A stretch of DNA of 64,000 nucleotides from Sipunculus nudus (taxonomy: Eukaryota; Annelida; Sipuncula; Golfingiida; Sipunculidae): positions 12,319,241-12,383,240 of the forward strand of contig CM049318.1 of assembly GCA_026874595.1 (NCBI GenBank). The letters are read 5' to 3'. The position numbers were made by a program, and so were the translations under genes. The notes beneath the pieces were generated by a model. That model saw nothing but the letters and a program-made list of their open reading frames with translations. It searched no databases and was not told the origin of the DNA. Shown here in pieces: positions 13,494 to 24,300 of this stretch (within the stretch, counting starts at the first letter, position 1; the number at the start of each line of letters is the position of its first letter).

Positions 13494-13559
13494 GTCATCA
13501 TGAAATCAGATAATCATGAAATAGTTATTGACTATGGGGAGTGCATAGAAGTGTCAGTA

Positions 13560-13683
13560 TGGGAGCCATTTTCATAAAGCCTTTGTGTGACTGATCCTAT
13601 GGTGTTCTGGGAGTGCAATGTATTCTTTTCATAAAGTCCCTGTGTATCTGGTTCTTTGGTTTTCTGGGAGTGCAATCTATTGT
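13560..13683 (+). repeat. 58-bp tandem repeat, left part of a split array
   Basis: Two units have the form TTTTCATAAAGTCCCTGTGT, then ATCTGGTTCTTTGG, then TTCTGGGAGTGCAATCTATT. The array stops at 13683 where a hairpin-ended element begins, and resumes with the same units at 19736. Confidence 0.8.
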
Positions 13684-16300
13684 TAGCTCAGCTGACTATA
13701 AGTCATCTGAGCTATAGTCGTGGTCCATTGTCCGTCGTCCGTCCGTCTGTCCGTCCGTCCGTCCGTCCGTCCGTCCGTAGATGTGGCACGTTTTGAAACC
13801 GTAAGACCTAGTAATCCAAAATTCCGCATAATGTTAGATGTCCCCAAGATCTCCTACCAAGCCGAAAACTGGGTGTTTGCAACTTCGTTCCTTTGAGAAA
13901 TTAAGGAAAAACCTCAATTTTTTATTAAAAACCTATTTTCACACTTCAGGACTGCCTAATATCAAAACCACTCATCTGTTTTACCTCATATTTACCATAA
14001 ATATTCCTCTATATAGTTCCTATGTACATGCCAGAAATTATGTCTGTATTATTTAATTTAAAAAAGTTATGGGCCCAAACATAATGCATTTTGTAAAAAA
14101 TCAGAAAAGATATTTGATCACTTAACACAAAAAATGTTAATGCTATGGACCTTTTTTCCAGTAATATAACTTTAATTAATCAAAATTAAATTGTATACCC
14201 AAAATTAGATGAAAATCTTGTAAATTTTTTAAAATATTATTAAAAATAAAAAATTGGTACCTTAAATTTTGCCCAACTTTGACCATGGCACGTTTTTTTC
14301 CTGTAAGTACTGTGGATTTAATTTTCACAGCATGTTTTTGTTCGCATTTCAACTATTAACACCAAAAATTTGAAACCAGATGATCAAAAACTGTAGATTT
14401 TAATCAAGTTTTCAAGCACCATGTAACATATTGTTTACATCAAGCTAGTGTTATGCAGTTTGCAAGAGCTCAGCTCCCCAGCTTCAAATCTAAGTTCCTT
14501 AAATTCGGCATACAGTTAGATGTCTCCAAAATGCCCTACCATGTCAAGAATTTGGTCACTAGGACATTCGAGATATTAATGAAAAACTTCATTTTTCCAT
14601 AAAAAACCCATTGTTACACTTCAAAACTGCCTAATATCAACACCACTGATCTGACTTTAATCATAAATAATATACATATTTTTCATTCTCTATGCACGTG
14701 CCAGAATGATGTCAGTATTGTGTAATTGTTTTAAGTTATGGGCCCAAACATAATGCACTTTGTAAAAAATCAAGAAATATATTTACTCCCTTAACAAAAG
14801 CATTGCTGAAGCTAGAGATTTTTTTGTCAGGGATGTAACATTATTTAATCAAGATTCAATTGAATACCCAAAATTAGTTCTGAATTTTTCAAATTTTATT
14901 TAGTATAAATATAAAATTAGTACCTTAAATTTTGCCCAACTGTGACCATGGCACATTTGTTTCCCGTGAGCACTGTTGATATAATTTTCATATCATGCAC
15001 ACATAAGCATTTCAGCTTTTTAGTTTAGAAAGCTGAAAGAAATTGGCCAAAAATTATAGCTTTTATTAATGTTTTTTATGAGACCCTGTCAGACTTTGGC
15101 TCTCTCCAGCCCCTCTTGAGTCACCTGTATGTTGACCTTGTTGACCTTTCATCAAATTATGCACGCTTGAGGCGAGGCATACATGGAATCCAGGCAGCTA
15201 ATGGCAAGCCACAGTTGATCCAGGTGTCCAACCCAACTCATCTAGTAGTTTTAACCAAGAACATAACAAAAAACAAAAAATTATTAAATTTTATTGGTTT
15301 TTAATAACAAATTAAAGAAAAATAGAAAAGGAATTTGTTAGTTTATAATAACAGGAAATTAACTTGCAGTTACTGATGATATAAGAATCTTGTATCGATG
15401 GGTAGAATATCACATATTCCAAATAACACCATGCAGTCACCTATGGCATTTTTAAGTTCAATTTTAATGATAAAGAAGTAAATTTTATTATTCATTACTA
15501 ATCATTAGGGATCATATGAAGGAAATTAGACAAAGATGCAGTTGATAATATTAATCTAGATTCCTGCTGTGTCTAGTGCGTACATTGATGTGAAATTAGT
15601 CCAAAATGAATTTTTTACAGTTATTTTTTAATATAAATAAAAGACATAAAACCAGGTACTTATGATCATTATTTAAATGTGTGAATTTTGTATATTCTGG
15701 ATTCTCAACATCATTGTTTGGTGAAAACTGAATAAATTCCAGACATGGTGCAAATACTTTGTAATTGTATTTAAATACGAATATGATTTTGTACTCCATT
15801 ATAAAATTTCTTGCATAAAGAATGGGAATTCAGGTAAAAATGAAAATATATGAATACTCGTGCAAATACTTTCAAAATGTATTCATGAATGCATTCATGA
15901 ATATATTCTTTAATATTATTTTAATAATCATATCAGTTATATTTCATTTTAAAAAATCATATGATTCTCTTATTATTTTTAATAAAAAATTATATTTGGG
16001 ACAATATTTGTATTTTTTTTAATAAATAGTTAAACTCTTATATTATATGTTCTGCTTATAAGTTATATGGCCAAGTCAAAATCTGTGTGACAATAGTACT
16101 CCATTTGTTAATAAAATAAATGAAATCAATCCTCTTCCCTGTCTCCAAAGGTACTATCAAAATCATACATAAGCTAAACAACAACTCATAATACAGCTTA
16201 TATTTATTACCACACAAAACCAGCATGTGCCTCATTTCTAAATAATATTTTTTTATCATATATAACAGCTGAGCGTCGTGACCCATAGGTCCCTTGTTTT
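13684..16300 (+). mobile_element. Hairpin-ended, CCGTC-microsatellite element, full-length copy (rolling-circle-like)
   Basis: The 5' end is TTAGCTCAGCTGACTATAAG with the same terminal hairpin as at 1934, then (CCGT)n at 13738-13787. Two internal direct repeat units of roughly 650 bp follow (about 13810-14350 and 14480-15010), both containing TTATGGGCCCAAACATAATG and the TTGACC/GTGACC-ATGGCAC landmark. A unique module (15080-15250) and an AT-rich stretch come next. The 3' end is CAGCTGAGCGTCGTGACCCA then TAGGTCCCTTG, with a short palindrome (GACCCATAGGTC). No protein is encoded. Terminal hairpins, a microsatellite near one end and no clear target duplication resemble Helentron/HINE-type non-autonomous elements; that class call is inference. 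Confidence 0.7.
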
Positions 16301-16314
16301 TATAAAGCTCCTGT

Positions 16315-17280
16315 GTAATTTTTCACGAATTTTTTGCTCTATTTTTGAGACCTTTAAAGATATGAACAGCTGTTAACAGGGCACAAATCATAACAACTGG
16401 ACCTAGAATCTTCATTCTAGACACACAGGGAGACCCATGAAAAGTCTCCATGGAAACCAGAAATTAGGTCTTTGTTACCCATATCCTTTAAGCTGTATGG
16501 CTCCAAAATACCCCCCAGAATAATGAAAATTTGATACAAAAACTACAGTTTCTCAATAACTACAACACTGATGGTCATGATTTTTCGCATACATATTGAT
16601 CATGAGGTGTTCCATCAGCTTCTGCAGACTGGGTGCGCCACCTCTATTTTTTCAAATTTTTACGAATTTTTTCTCTGTTTTTGAGACCTTAAAACGTGGT
16701 TATCTGTCAACAGGGTACAAATTGTACCAACTGGACATAGAATCTTCATTCTTGTCATGCAAGGAGGCCAATGAAAAGTGTCTGTGGAAACCTGAAATTA
16801 GGTCTCTGTTTCCTATATCCTTCAAGCTATAGGACTCCGAAGTACACCTCAGAATAATGGACAATTTGATACAAAAACTGAAGTACCTGAACAACTAATG
16901 CAGAGATCACCATGATTCTTTGCATGGATATTGATCATGGAATGTTTCATCAGTTTCTGCAGTCTGGTGGCCGCACCTGTATTTTTTTTTATTTTTGAGA
17001 TCTCTTAAGATGCATTCATCTGTTAACAGGGCACAAATTGTAACAATAGGTCCTAGAATCTTCTAACTTGACATCCAGGGAGGTCTGTGAAAAATATCCT
17101 TGGAAGCTTGAAATTTCTTTATTTTTTAATATATATAAATGCAGACACAATCTTAGCCTGTTGGTTAATCTGTTTGATGCTTCAGTTGAATGGTTATATA
17201 CTACCATTCAGATGATAAAATTTCTTTTTGCGAATCTCTTCCCAGTCAGCTGAGCGTCATGACCCATGGTTCACTTGTAT
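16315..17280 (+). repeat. Three ~320-bp tandem units related to the inverted copies at 31 kb, 49 kb and 62 kb
   Basis: Units share TGTTAACAGGGCACAAATC, a run meaning 'gaaaccagaaattaggtct' (split across the unit), and GACCTTWAAGAT landmarks. The block ends CAGCTGAGCGTCATGACCCA, TGGTTCACTTG, the same 3' terminus as the neighbouring element. The same units occur in reverse orientation at 31072-31589, 48774-49968 and 61780-62257. It appears to be the internal core of a second family using the same ends. Confidence 0.7.
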
Positions 17281-19735
17281 TCAAGTTTTCAAGCACCATG
17301 TCATATAATGTTTACCTCAAGCTAGTGTTATGCAGTTTGCTAGACCTCAGCTCCCCAGCTTCAGCTCTCAGTTCCTAAAATTTGGCATACAGTTAGATTT
17401 CTCCAATATCCCCTACCATGCCAAGAATTTGGTCACTAGGACTTAATTCCTTCGAGATATTAATGAAAAACTTCCATTTTTCCATTAAAAACCCATTGTT
17501 ACACTTCAAGACTGCCTTTTATAAAGACCACTGATCTGACTTTAATCATATTTAATATACATATTTTTCTAGACATTCGCTATGCACATGATCAGAAATG
17601 ATGTCAGTATTGCCTAAGGCCGCCTTTCCATAAATGCGGATTTTCACCCGCGCGGGACCCGTGCGGGGGCCCGTATGCGGGCAGCCCCATTCCATACGTG
17701 CGACCCCGCATGCGGGTTGTCATGCACTTATATAGTAATAATCATAATTTCTTAAAGTTTAATGTACATAATATTCTAATCCAATATTCAGTTTAAACAT
17801 TATGTATATAATACAAGCCAGGCATGGCTTGCGACGGGCATATCTCTCCTGCCACGTGTTTACGTTCCCTATAGTTGGCCTCTGGGCCGTAGGGCCTATT
17901 TAAATCACGATAAAAACATGTCATATATTAGGCCTATCTTTTATTCAGTCTGATGCACTAACATATCTTTTATCTTTTCCAAAGACAAGGAAAAATACCA
18001 GGAACTTATATACCGCAGGTGGCATCTGCATGCGGGCCCCCGCAGAAATCCAACACTGCTTGATCAGAATGCGGGACCTGCGCGGGGGCCTGCATGTATG
18101 GAAAGGGGACTGAAATAACACACGTGTTGAATTTTATCCGCGCGGGGGCCCGCATGTATGGAAAGGCACCCTAATTGTTTTAAGTAATGGGCCCGAACAT
18201 AATGCACTTTGTAAAAAATCAAGAAATATTAACAAGAGGATTGCTGAAGCTAGAAAGGGATGTAACATTATTTAATCAAAATTCAATTGAATACCCAAAA
18301 TTAGTTATGAATTTTTCAGATTTTATAAGTTATTAGTATAAATATAAAATTAGTACCTTAAATATTTCCCAACTTTGACCATGGCGTTTGTTTCTGTGAG
18401 TAATGTTGAAATAATTTTCATATCATGCACACATAAGGATTTCAGCCTTTTAGTTTAGAAAGCTGAAAGAAATTGGCAAAAAATTGTAGCTTTTATTAAT
18501 GTTTTTATGAGACCATGTCAGACCCAGGCACTCCCCTGCCCCTCTTCAGTCACCTGTATGTTGACCTTGTTGACCTTTCAGCAAATTATGCATGCTTGAG
18601 GCGAGGTATACACTGGGGCAGCCAGGCAGCTTATGGCCAGCCACAGTTGATCCAGGTGTCCAACCCAACTCATCTAGTAGTTGTTTTGACCAACAACGTA
18701 ACTATTAACAAAAAATCAATAAATGTTTATTTGTTTTTAAAAACAAATAAAAAAAATTAATAGAAAAGGAATTTGTTAGTTGATGAGTAACGGGAAATTA
18801 ACTTGCAGTTACTGATGATGCAAGAATCTAGTATGGATGGATAGAATGTCACATAGTCCAAGTAACACCATGCAGTCACCTATGGTATTTTTCAGTTCAA
18901 TTTAATGATAAAAAAATAAATCATATTATTCATTACTAATCATTAGGGATCATATGAAGGAAATGATAGACAAAGATGCAGTTGATAATATTTATCTAGA
19001 TTCCTACTGTGTCTAGTGTGTAGATTGATGTGATAGTAGTCCATAGTGAATATATTACATTTATTTTTTTAATATAAATAAAAGCCATAAAACCAGGTAC
19101 TTATGATCATTATTTAAATTTTTGAATTTTGTATATTCTGGATTCTCAACATCATTGTTTGGCTAAAACTGAATAAATACCAGACATGGTGTGAATACTT
19201 TGCAAATGTATTTGAATGCGAATCTGAATATGTACTCCATTATAAAATTTCTTGCATAAGAATGGGAATTCAGGTAAAAATGAAAGTATATGAATACCAG
19301 TGCAAATACTTTCAAAGTTTAATCATTAATGCATTCATGAATATATTCTATAATATTATTTTAATAATTATTTCAGTTATATTTTATTTTAAAAAATCAT
19401 GATTCTCTTATTATACTTAATAAAAAATATATTTGGCACAATATTTGTTATTAAATTTTAATAAATAGTTAAACTCTTTATATTTTAAGTGCTGCTAATA
19501 AGATACAAGGCCAAGTCAAAATCTGTCTGACAATAGCACTCCATTTGTTAATAAAATCAATGAAATCAATCCTCTTCCCTGTCTCCAAAATAAATATCAA
19601 AATCATACATAAGCTAAACACCAACAACTTATACTACAGCTCATATTTATTACCACACAAAACCAGCATGTGCCTCATTTGCAAATCATATTTTATTGTA
19701 TATAACAGCTGAGTGCCGTGACCCATGGGTCCCTT
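17281..19735 (+). mobile_element. Second copy of the hairpin-ended element, 5'-truncated, carrying a nested MITE
   Basis: This segment repeats 14403-16300 with clear but imperfect identity. Landmarks are AAGTTTTCAAGCACCATGT, ACCTGTATGTTGACCTTGTT and TTGATCCAGGTGTCCAACCC. It ends in CAGCTGAGTGCCGTGACCCA, where the 3' palindrome is perfect (GACCCATGGGTC), then CCTTG. A 554-bp insertion at 17618-18171 is absent from the first copy. The small open frame at 18515-18760 lies in the repeat module and is not a gene. Confidence 0.75.
17618..18171. mobile_element. GC-rich PIF/Harbinger-type MITE, 554 bp, TAA target duplication
   Basis: Ends are inverted repeats: GGCCGCCTTTCCATAAATGC on the left, and the complement of the right end reads GGGTGCCTTTCCATACATGC. 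TAA flanks both sides (17615-17617 and 18172-18174). The uninterrupted sister copy near 14711-14730 is an empty site. The subterminal parts are rich in GCGGG/CCCGC words, unlike the AT-rich surroundings, and the interior is AT-rich. No open frame. A 3-bp TWA duplication is typical of PIF/Harbinger elements. Confidence 0.82.
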
Positions 19736-19890
19736 GTTTTTATAAAGCCACCGTGTATCTGGTCCTCTGGTGTTCCTGGAGTGTAATGTATTCTTTTCAT
19801 AAAGTCCCTGTGTAACTGGTCTAAAGTCTGTGTACCCGGCCCTGTGGTGCTCTGGTAGTGTAATGTATTCTTTTCATAATCCCCCTATAG
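19736..19890 (+). repeat. 58-bp tandem repeat, right part of the split array
   Basis: Units TTTTTATAAAGCCACCGTGT, ATCTGGTCCTCTGG, TGTAATGTATTC continue the array seen at 13560-13683. The junction shows where about 6 kb was gained. Units are slightly more diverged than on the left. Confidence 0.75.
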
Positions 19891-21321
19891 TTCATCAATC
19901 TTTTGTGAAATAATCTGAGCAAATACAGGTATTAAAGTTAAAGTACAGTGTACATATTAATTAGCAGCCTTAAGGCCATATGGGTCAGAGCCATTACAAA
20001 TCCATTTACCTTGATTAACTTTCTTGACAGAGTTTCATATTGTAATGGTTTCAGGTTAGTTCAGAGAAAGTTTTGATTTTGTGGACTGTGTGTTTTACTA
20101 ATTTATCTGAATTTAAGTTTCCAATGAATATTGTGCAGATTTAAAGTCTAAATTATTCATCAACTCATTATTGTAGAATTAACACTGGACGATGTTTGGT
20201 CATTGTCAGTTTATCACAGGATCCTTTGAGTTTCCTTATGAGACCATCAGGCATTCCAATAGGCCCTTAATATCTGTTTTAACACACACACACACACACA
20301 CACATATTAAAAATATTCTAGTGTAGTCTGGGTCTTTTATTACATACACACTCAAATGAAAACAAACCAAAATAGGATTATGTTACAGTTTGTATGAAAT
20401 AATTTTTTTATTACAAAACCAACAGGTAATACAAATAATGTATCAAAGACTATTATAATTAACCATGTCCAATCTGACTTTTCCCACTCACTTGTAATTA
20501 AGAGTGGATTTTCTCAGGATTTATATGAACATTCTGGGACAAAAATGAGATTAAAATAATTCATTCTTAGTTCAATATATGCCTTGAAATTGTGCATAGA
20601 TCTTAATCCCAACCTTATGTTGTCAACAGTTCTCACAAAATCAGACTCACTTACATATATTCACTTTTTGCCATTGCATTTGTATATAAAATTGATATAT
20701 GAGGTATTGATTTGCTTGGGGTTATCACTGTCAACTGGTTGCTGGTATTAATGTCCAGTCCTTCAGGTTCTTTTCCACAGTATAAAGTCCATTCTTTATA
20801 TTTATTATTGTTCACATAACTCAAATATTATTGTCCATAAAACACAGGTAATTAATAATGTCCACTTTGCAGTTATCATTGTATATAAAACTGAAGAAAA
20901 TTTAATGTCAACTATTTGCAGTTAACATCAATTGTCTACAATAGTGAAGCATTGACTAATTTAACTTTAAATTTGATCAGTTTTTGACTCTATATTAATG
21001 ATGTATTGGGAAAAATAAAAAAAAAAATGAAAAGAAAACAGGTTTCTCAGAGAGTGTGCATCAATTTTGACCCTCCCTCGGATATTTAGATTTAATTTTA
21101 TTTGTCAGTCAAAATATATACAGATTTTGAACACCAGCTGCTTAAACATTTCTTTTAATAAAATAAAATAATAAAATAAAATTTATTATATATGAAAGGT
21201 AAATAAATAGTTGCCCAACCACACTAATTTTTTTAAAATGGTTCCTGAGAAACAAACTTTTTTCCCAGTTGACTTTAATATTTAATTGGATTAGTTTTGA
21301 CTGTTTAGCCATACTGAAGTA
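19891..21321. other. Convergent intergenic region and 3' UTR of the zinc-finger gene
   Basis: No gene is seen. A (CA)n microsatellite lies at 20282-20304. AATAAA on the minus strand (TTTATT at 21182-21187) is a candidate poly(A) signal 135 bp past the zinc-finger stop. TRRAP and the zinc-finger gene converge here. Confidence 0.5.
20282..20304. repeat. (CA)n microsatellite
   Basis: About eleven uninterrupted CA dinucleotides. Confidence 0.95.
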
Positions 21322-24300
21322 TCACTGTCCACTGTTCTGTAGCTGTAGCATGCTCAGAGCTGCTTCTGGTTCGCTACCCGGTGGCATCACCAAAATTATC
21401 TCATTACCATTGTCACCTTCACCCTGTAGTATATACTGCTGGACATCACTCACAACAGTACTGCCTCCTACAGGCATCTCCTGGTGTGAGGAAACCACCA
21501 CTGACTCCCCCTGCAGTCCACTGAGCACCTCTTGGGCAGTCTCCATGGAGACAGATGAAACTGGTTGGGTCGTCTCCATGGAAACATGTTGCAATCCTGA
21601 GCTTGTTTCCACCAGCACATGCTGGCCTTGGTTCTGACTTGTATTATTTTCCTCGATGAGAACTACACCCTCTGGTTCTTCCCTCTGGTGGCTGATTTGG
21701 GTAGATGGCTGCTCCTTGGTATTTTCATTTTCAAAACTTGCTGTTAGAGCTTCCAGGGCTTGTTGTAGATCCTGGTCTCCCTTCACTTCAAATTTACTGC
21801 TCTCGCCACTGATGTTGTACATATATTCTACCGGGTTTCCTTCATCGTCCACACGGACGTAACAAACTGGTGGTAGTTCATTCCCCTCACCACCAGAGGG
21901 AGCTGTGGAAGCTACAGGTGGAGGTTCATTTATTCCATCCTCATTTTGTGTGAAATTTGCATGATTGCTATCATCTGCTGACACTAACTCTATTGTGAAC
22001 CCTGTTGGTACACTTGTAAGGCCTTTACGATTAGCATCATGGCCTGTTTTTCTCCTGTGACGATAATAAGTGGTGTGGTTACTGAATTTCATGTGGCATT
22101 CTAAACACTCATATGCTTTGATACCCGAATGCAACACAACATGTCGCATAAAATGTGTCTTTCTAAAGAATTCTTTGCCGCAAATTGGACAAGTGTGTTT
22201 AGTAGAGGTCTGATGCATTGTGGTTACATGTTGTTTTAAAAGGGATGCAGAAGTGGCGCGGTAATAACAGTTTTTGACAGTACACGGGTGATTACGATCA
22301 GGTGCATGGAAGGTGAGATGCGTTTGGAATGTTGGTTCAGAATTTGTCTGGTATGGACATTGTGAACATTTGTGTTTTTTGTTATGCACGTTTTTCATAT
22401 GTCTCTGTAAATCCTTTTCCAACTTGGTTGTGAAGTCACACAAGTCACAGTTAATTACCTGTACACCCACTTTATGAAAGCGTGTGATATGTTGCTGCAG
22501 TGTAGTTCTACACATGAAATCCGAGCCACAGTATTCACAAACAACCCTCTCCCTTTTAGGCATATGTGATTTCAAATGCAGCAACATACGAACCTTGTTC
22601 GGAAATATAACTTCACATTCAGGACATGGGGTTCCTTTACCTGTGTGCACACGCATGTGAGTCCTGAAGTCCTCTGACACAGTTGTCTTGTATGGACAAT
22701 GCTCACAATTTAATTCTATATTACGACATTTATCCAAATGCCTTCGGACTGTTTTATAATCAAGTTTTCCTAGTTCCATACCACATACATCACATTTAGC
22801 ATTGTTACCTTTATGAACTCGGGTTTGGTGACCTAGTAAATTGGTTTTCAAATCAAACTCTTTATCGCACTCTTCACATTTGAAACAGCCTACCACGTGC
22901 TCAGTGAAACTCATATCCTTCATTTCATCTCTGTGATCCCTGTGGGCCACCATGTGTACCACTAGCTCGTTCCAATTATCAAAGTTTTTCGGGCAGTACT
23001 TACACGTAAACTTATTCTTGATAATCTCACCATCACACCTAGCGTGGCATTGAATGTGGAAACTCAATTCTGTTTTGTTATCAAAATAACGTTTAGTGCA
23101 ATGGGGACATTTTTTCCGCATGGAACGAGGCAGTATAGTTTTCCTCCTTCCACGCTTAAGTTTAAATGCTGAATGATGCTTAGACTTTTTTGGCTTTTGC
23201 TGAACTTGCCTGGTTGAGTTCTCCAATTTTTTTGTTTCTGGGTTGATTGAGTTCTGATCTGACTTTTTTGTATCTCGACTGGTTAAGTTCTCATCTGACT
23301 TTGAAGGCATTAGGTCATCTGTCTGTTCCACTAGTGTTTTAGATGCAGCAGTATCTGTCAAGGATGAAGCAGTACCACCATCAACAACTGGTAAAACTGC
23401 AGTGCCATGTTCAGTTTGTATCACCATGACAACCTGACCCTCCTTCATCTCAGCTACATCTATTTTTGGCTCTGCAGCTTCTTCACGTTCATCTGTCTGA
23501 CCAATCTTCAACCGTTTCTCCTCAGGTTCTTCCGTTACACACTGCATATCCAGCACACTTTTACCGTCAGCATTGTAATCAGTATTCGCTGGTAGGGGAT
23601 GCTTTCTTGGACGGCCACGTTTTCTCTTCACAGGACCAGCATCAGTTACCAGAACAGTTTTTGATACTGCTGGATTTTTATCTTCCACCTCGTCTGTCGA
23701 TTCTTCTAGTTCATTATCACTTCCCCTATCCAGACCAAGAAGTTCACTTGCACTTTTGTTATGTAGACTGCCTGTGGTGCTCCTTGTTGTTCGACTGCTC
23801 CAGACAGTCAAGGCAATATTTTCTGGTACATAGAGTTCTTTTTCAACCTTGCCTGTTTTCTTCTCCTTTATCTGCCGATGTTTCCCCTGAAAACATAATA
23901 CAAACTGTACATCAAGGGGCGATAAGGAAGTATCTAACTGGGTGAAAATCAAAATTATAATAAATGACATTGTCTGTGAATGTGCTTCCCAAATCAACCC
24001 AATGTAAAAGTCAGAGGAATAAATGAAATTTTAATTTTTTTACAGACACTTCTAGTATATATATATATATACATTTCATTTCTTTTGTTAAGGGTGCATA
24101 ACAAGGGGCAGTGAATAATAAAGTACTTTTCCTCCAAACAAAGATTACATGATTTAGAAGATGTGGAGTACGCTCTTTGCTTTGCTGATTATCTTCCATT
24201 ATATGGTATATTACACATTTAGATCCTTTATTTTCCAAATATATTCACTTAGTGTTGTTGAATTTCGTCTCTTTTCGTATTTGAAGCTAGATTTGTCGGT

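Larger units (their letters stand above)
8733..13500 (+). other. TRRAP: Long 3' UTR-like region of TRRAP
   Basis: No coding exon or clear transposon is visible after the TRRAP stop. AATAAA hexamers occur near 10261 and 10459 and at 13488-13493, so the 3' UTR could be anywhere from 1.5 to 4.8 kb. The region also holds the minisatellite at 10855-11232. Short open frames such as 12499-12702 show no recognisable protein. Confidence 0.45.

Noticed and set aside
18515-18760. 81-residue frame as a gene, similar to 15116-15304
   Set aside because: Both lie in the same module of the dispersed hairpin-ended element and differ by frame-breaking changes, so they are repeat text, not genes.
21269-21862. 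Plus-strand frames opposite the zinc-finger gene
   Set aside because: They are antisense shadows of a well-supported coding exon.
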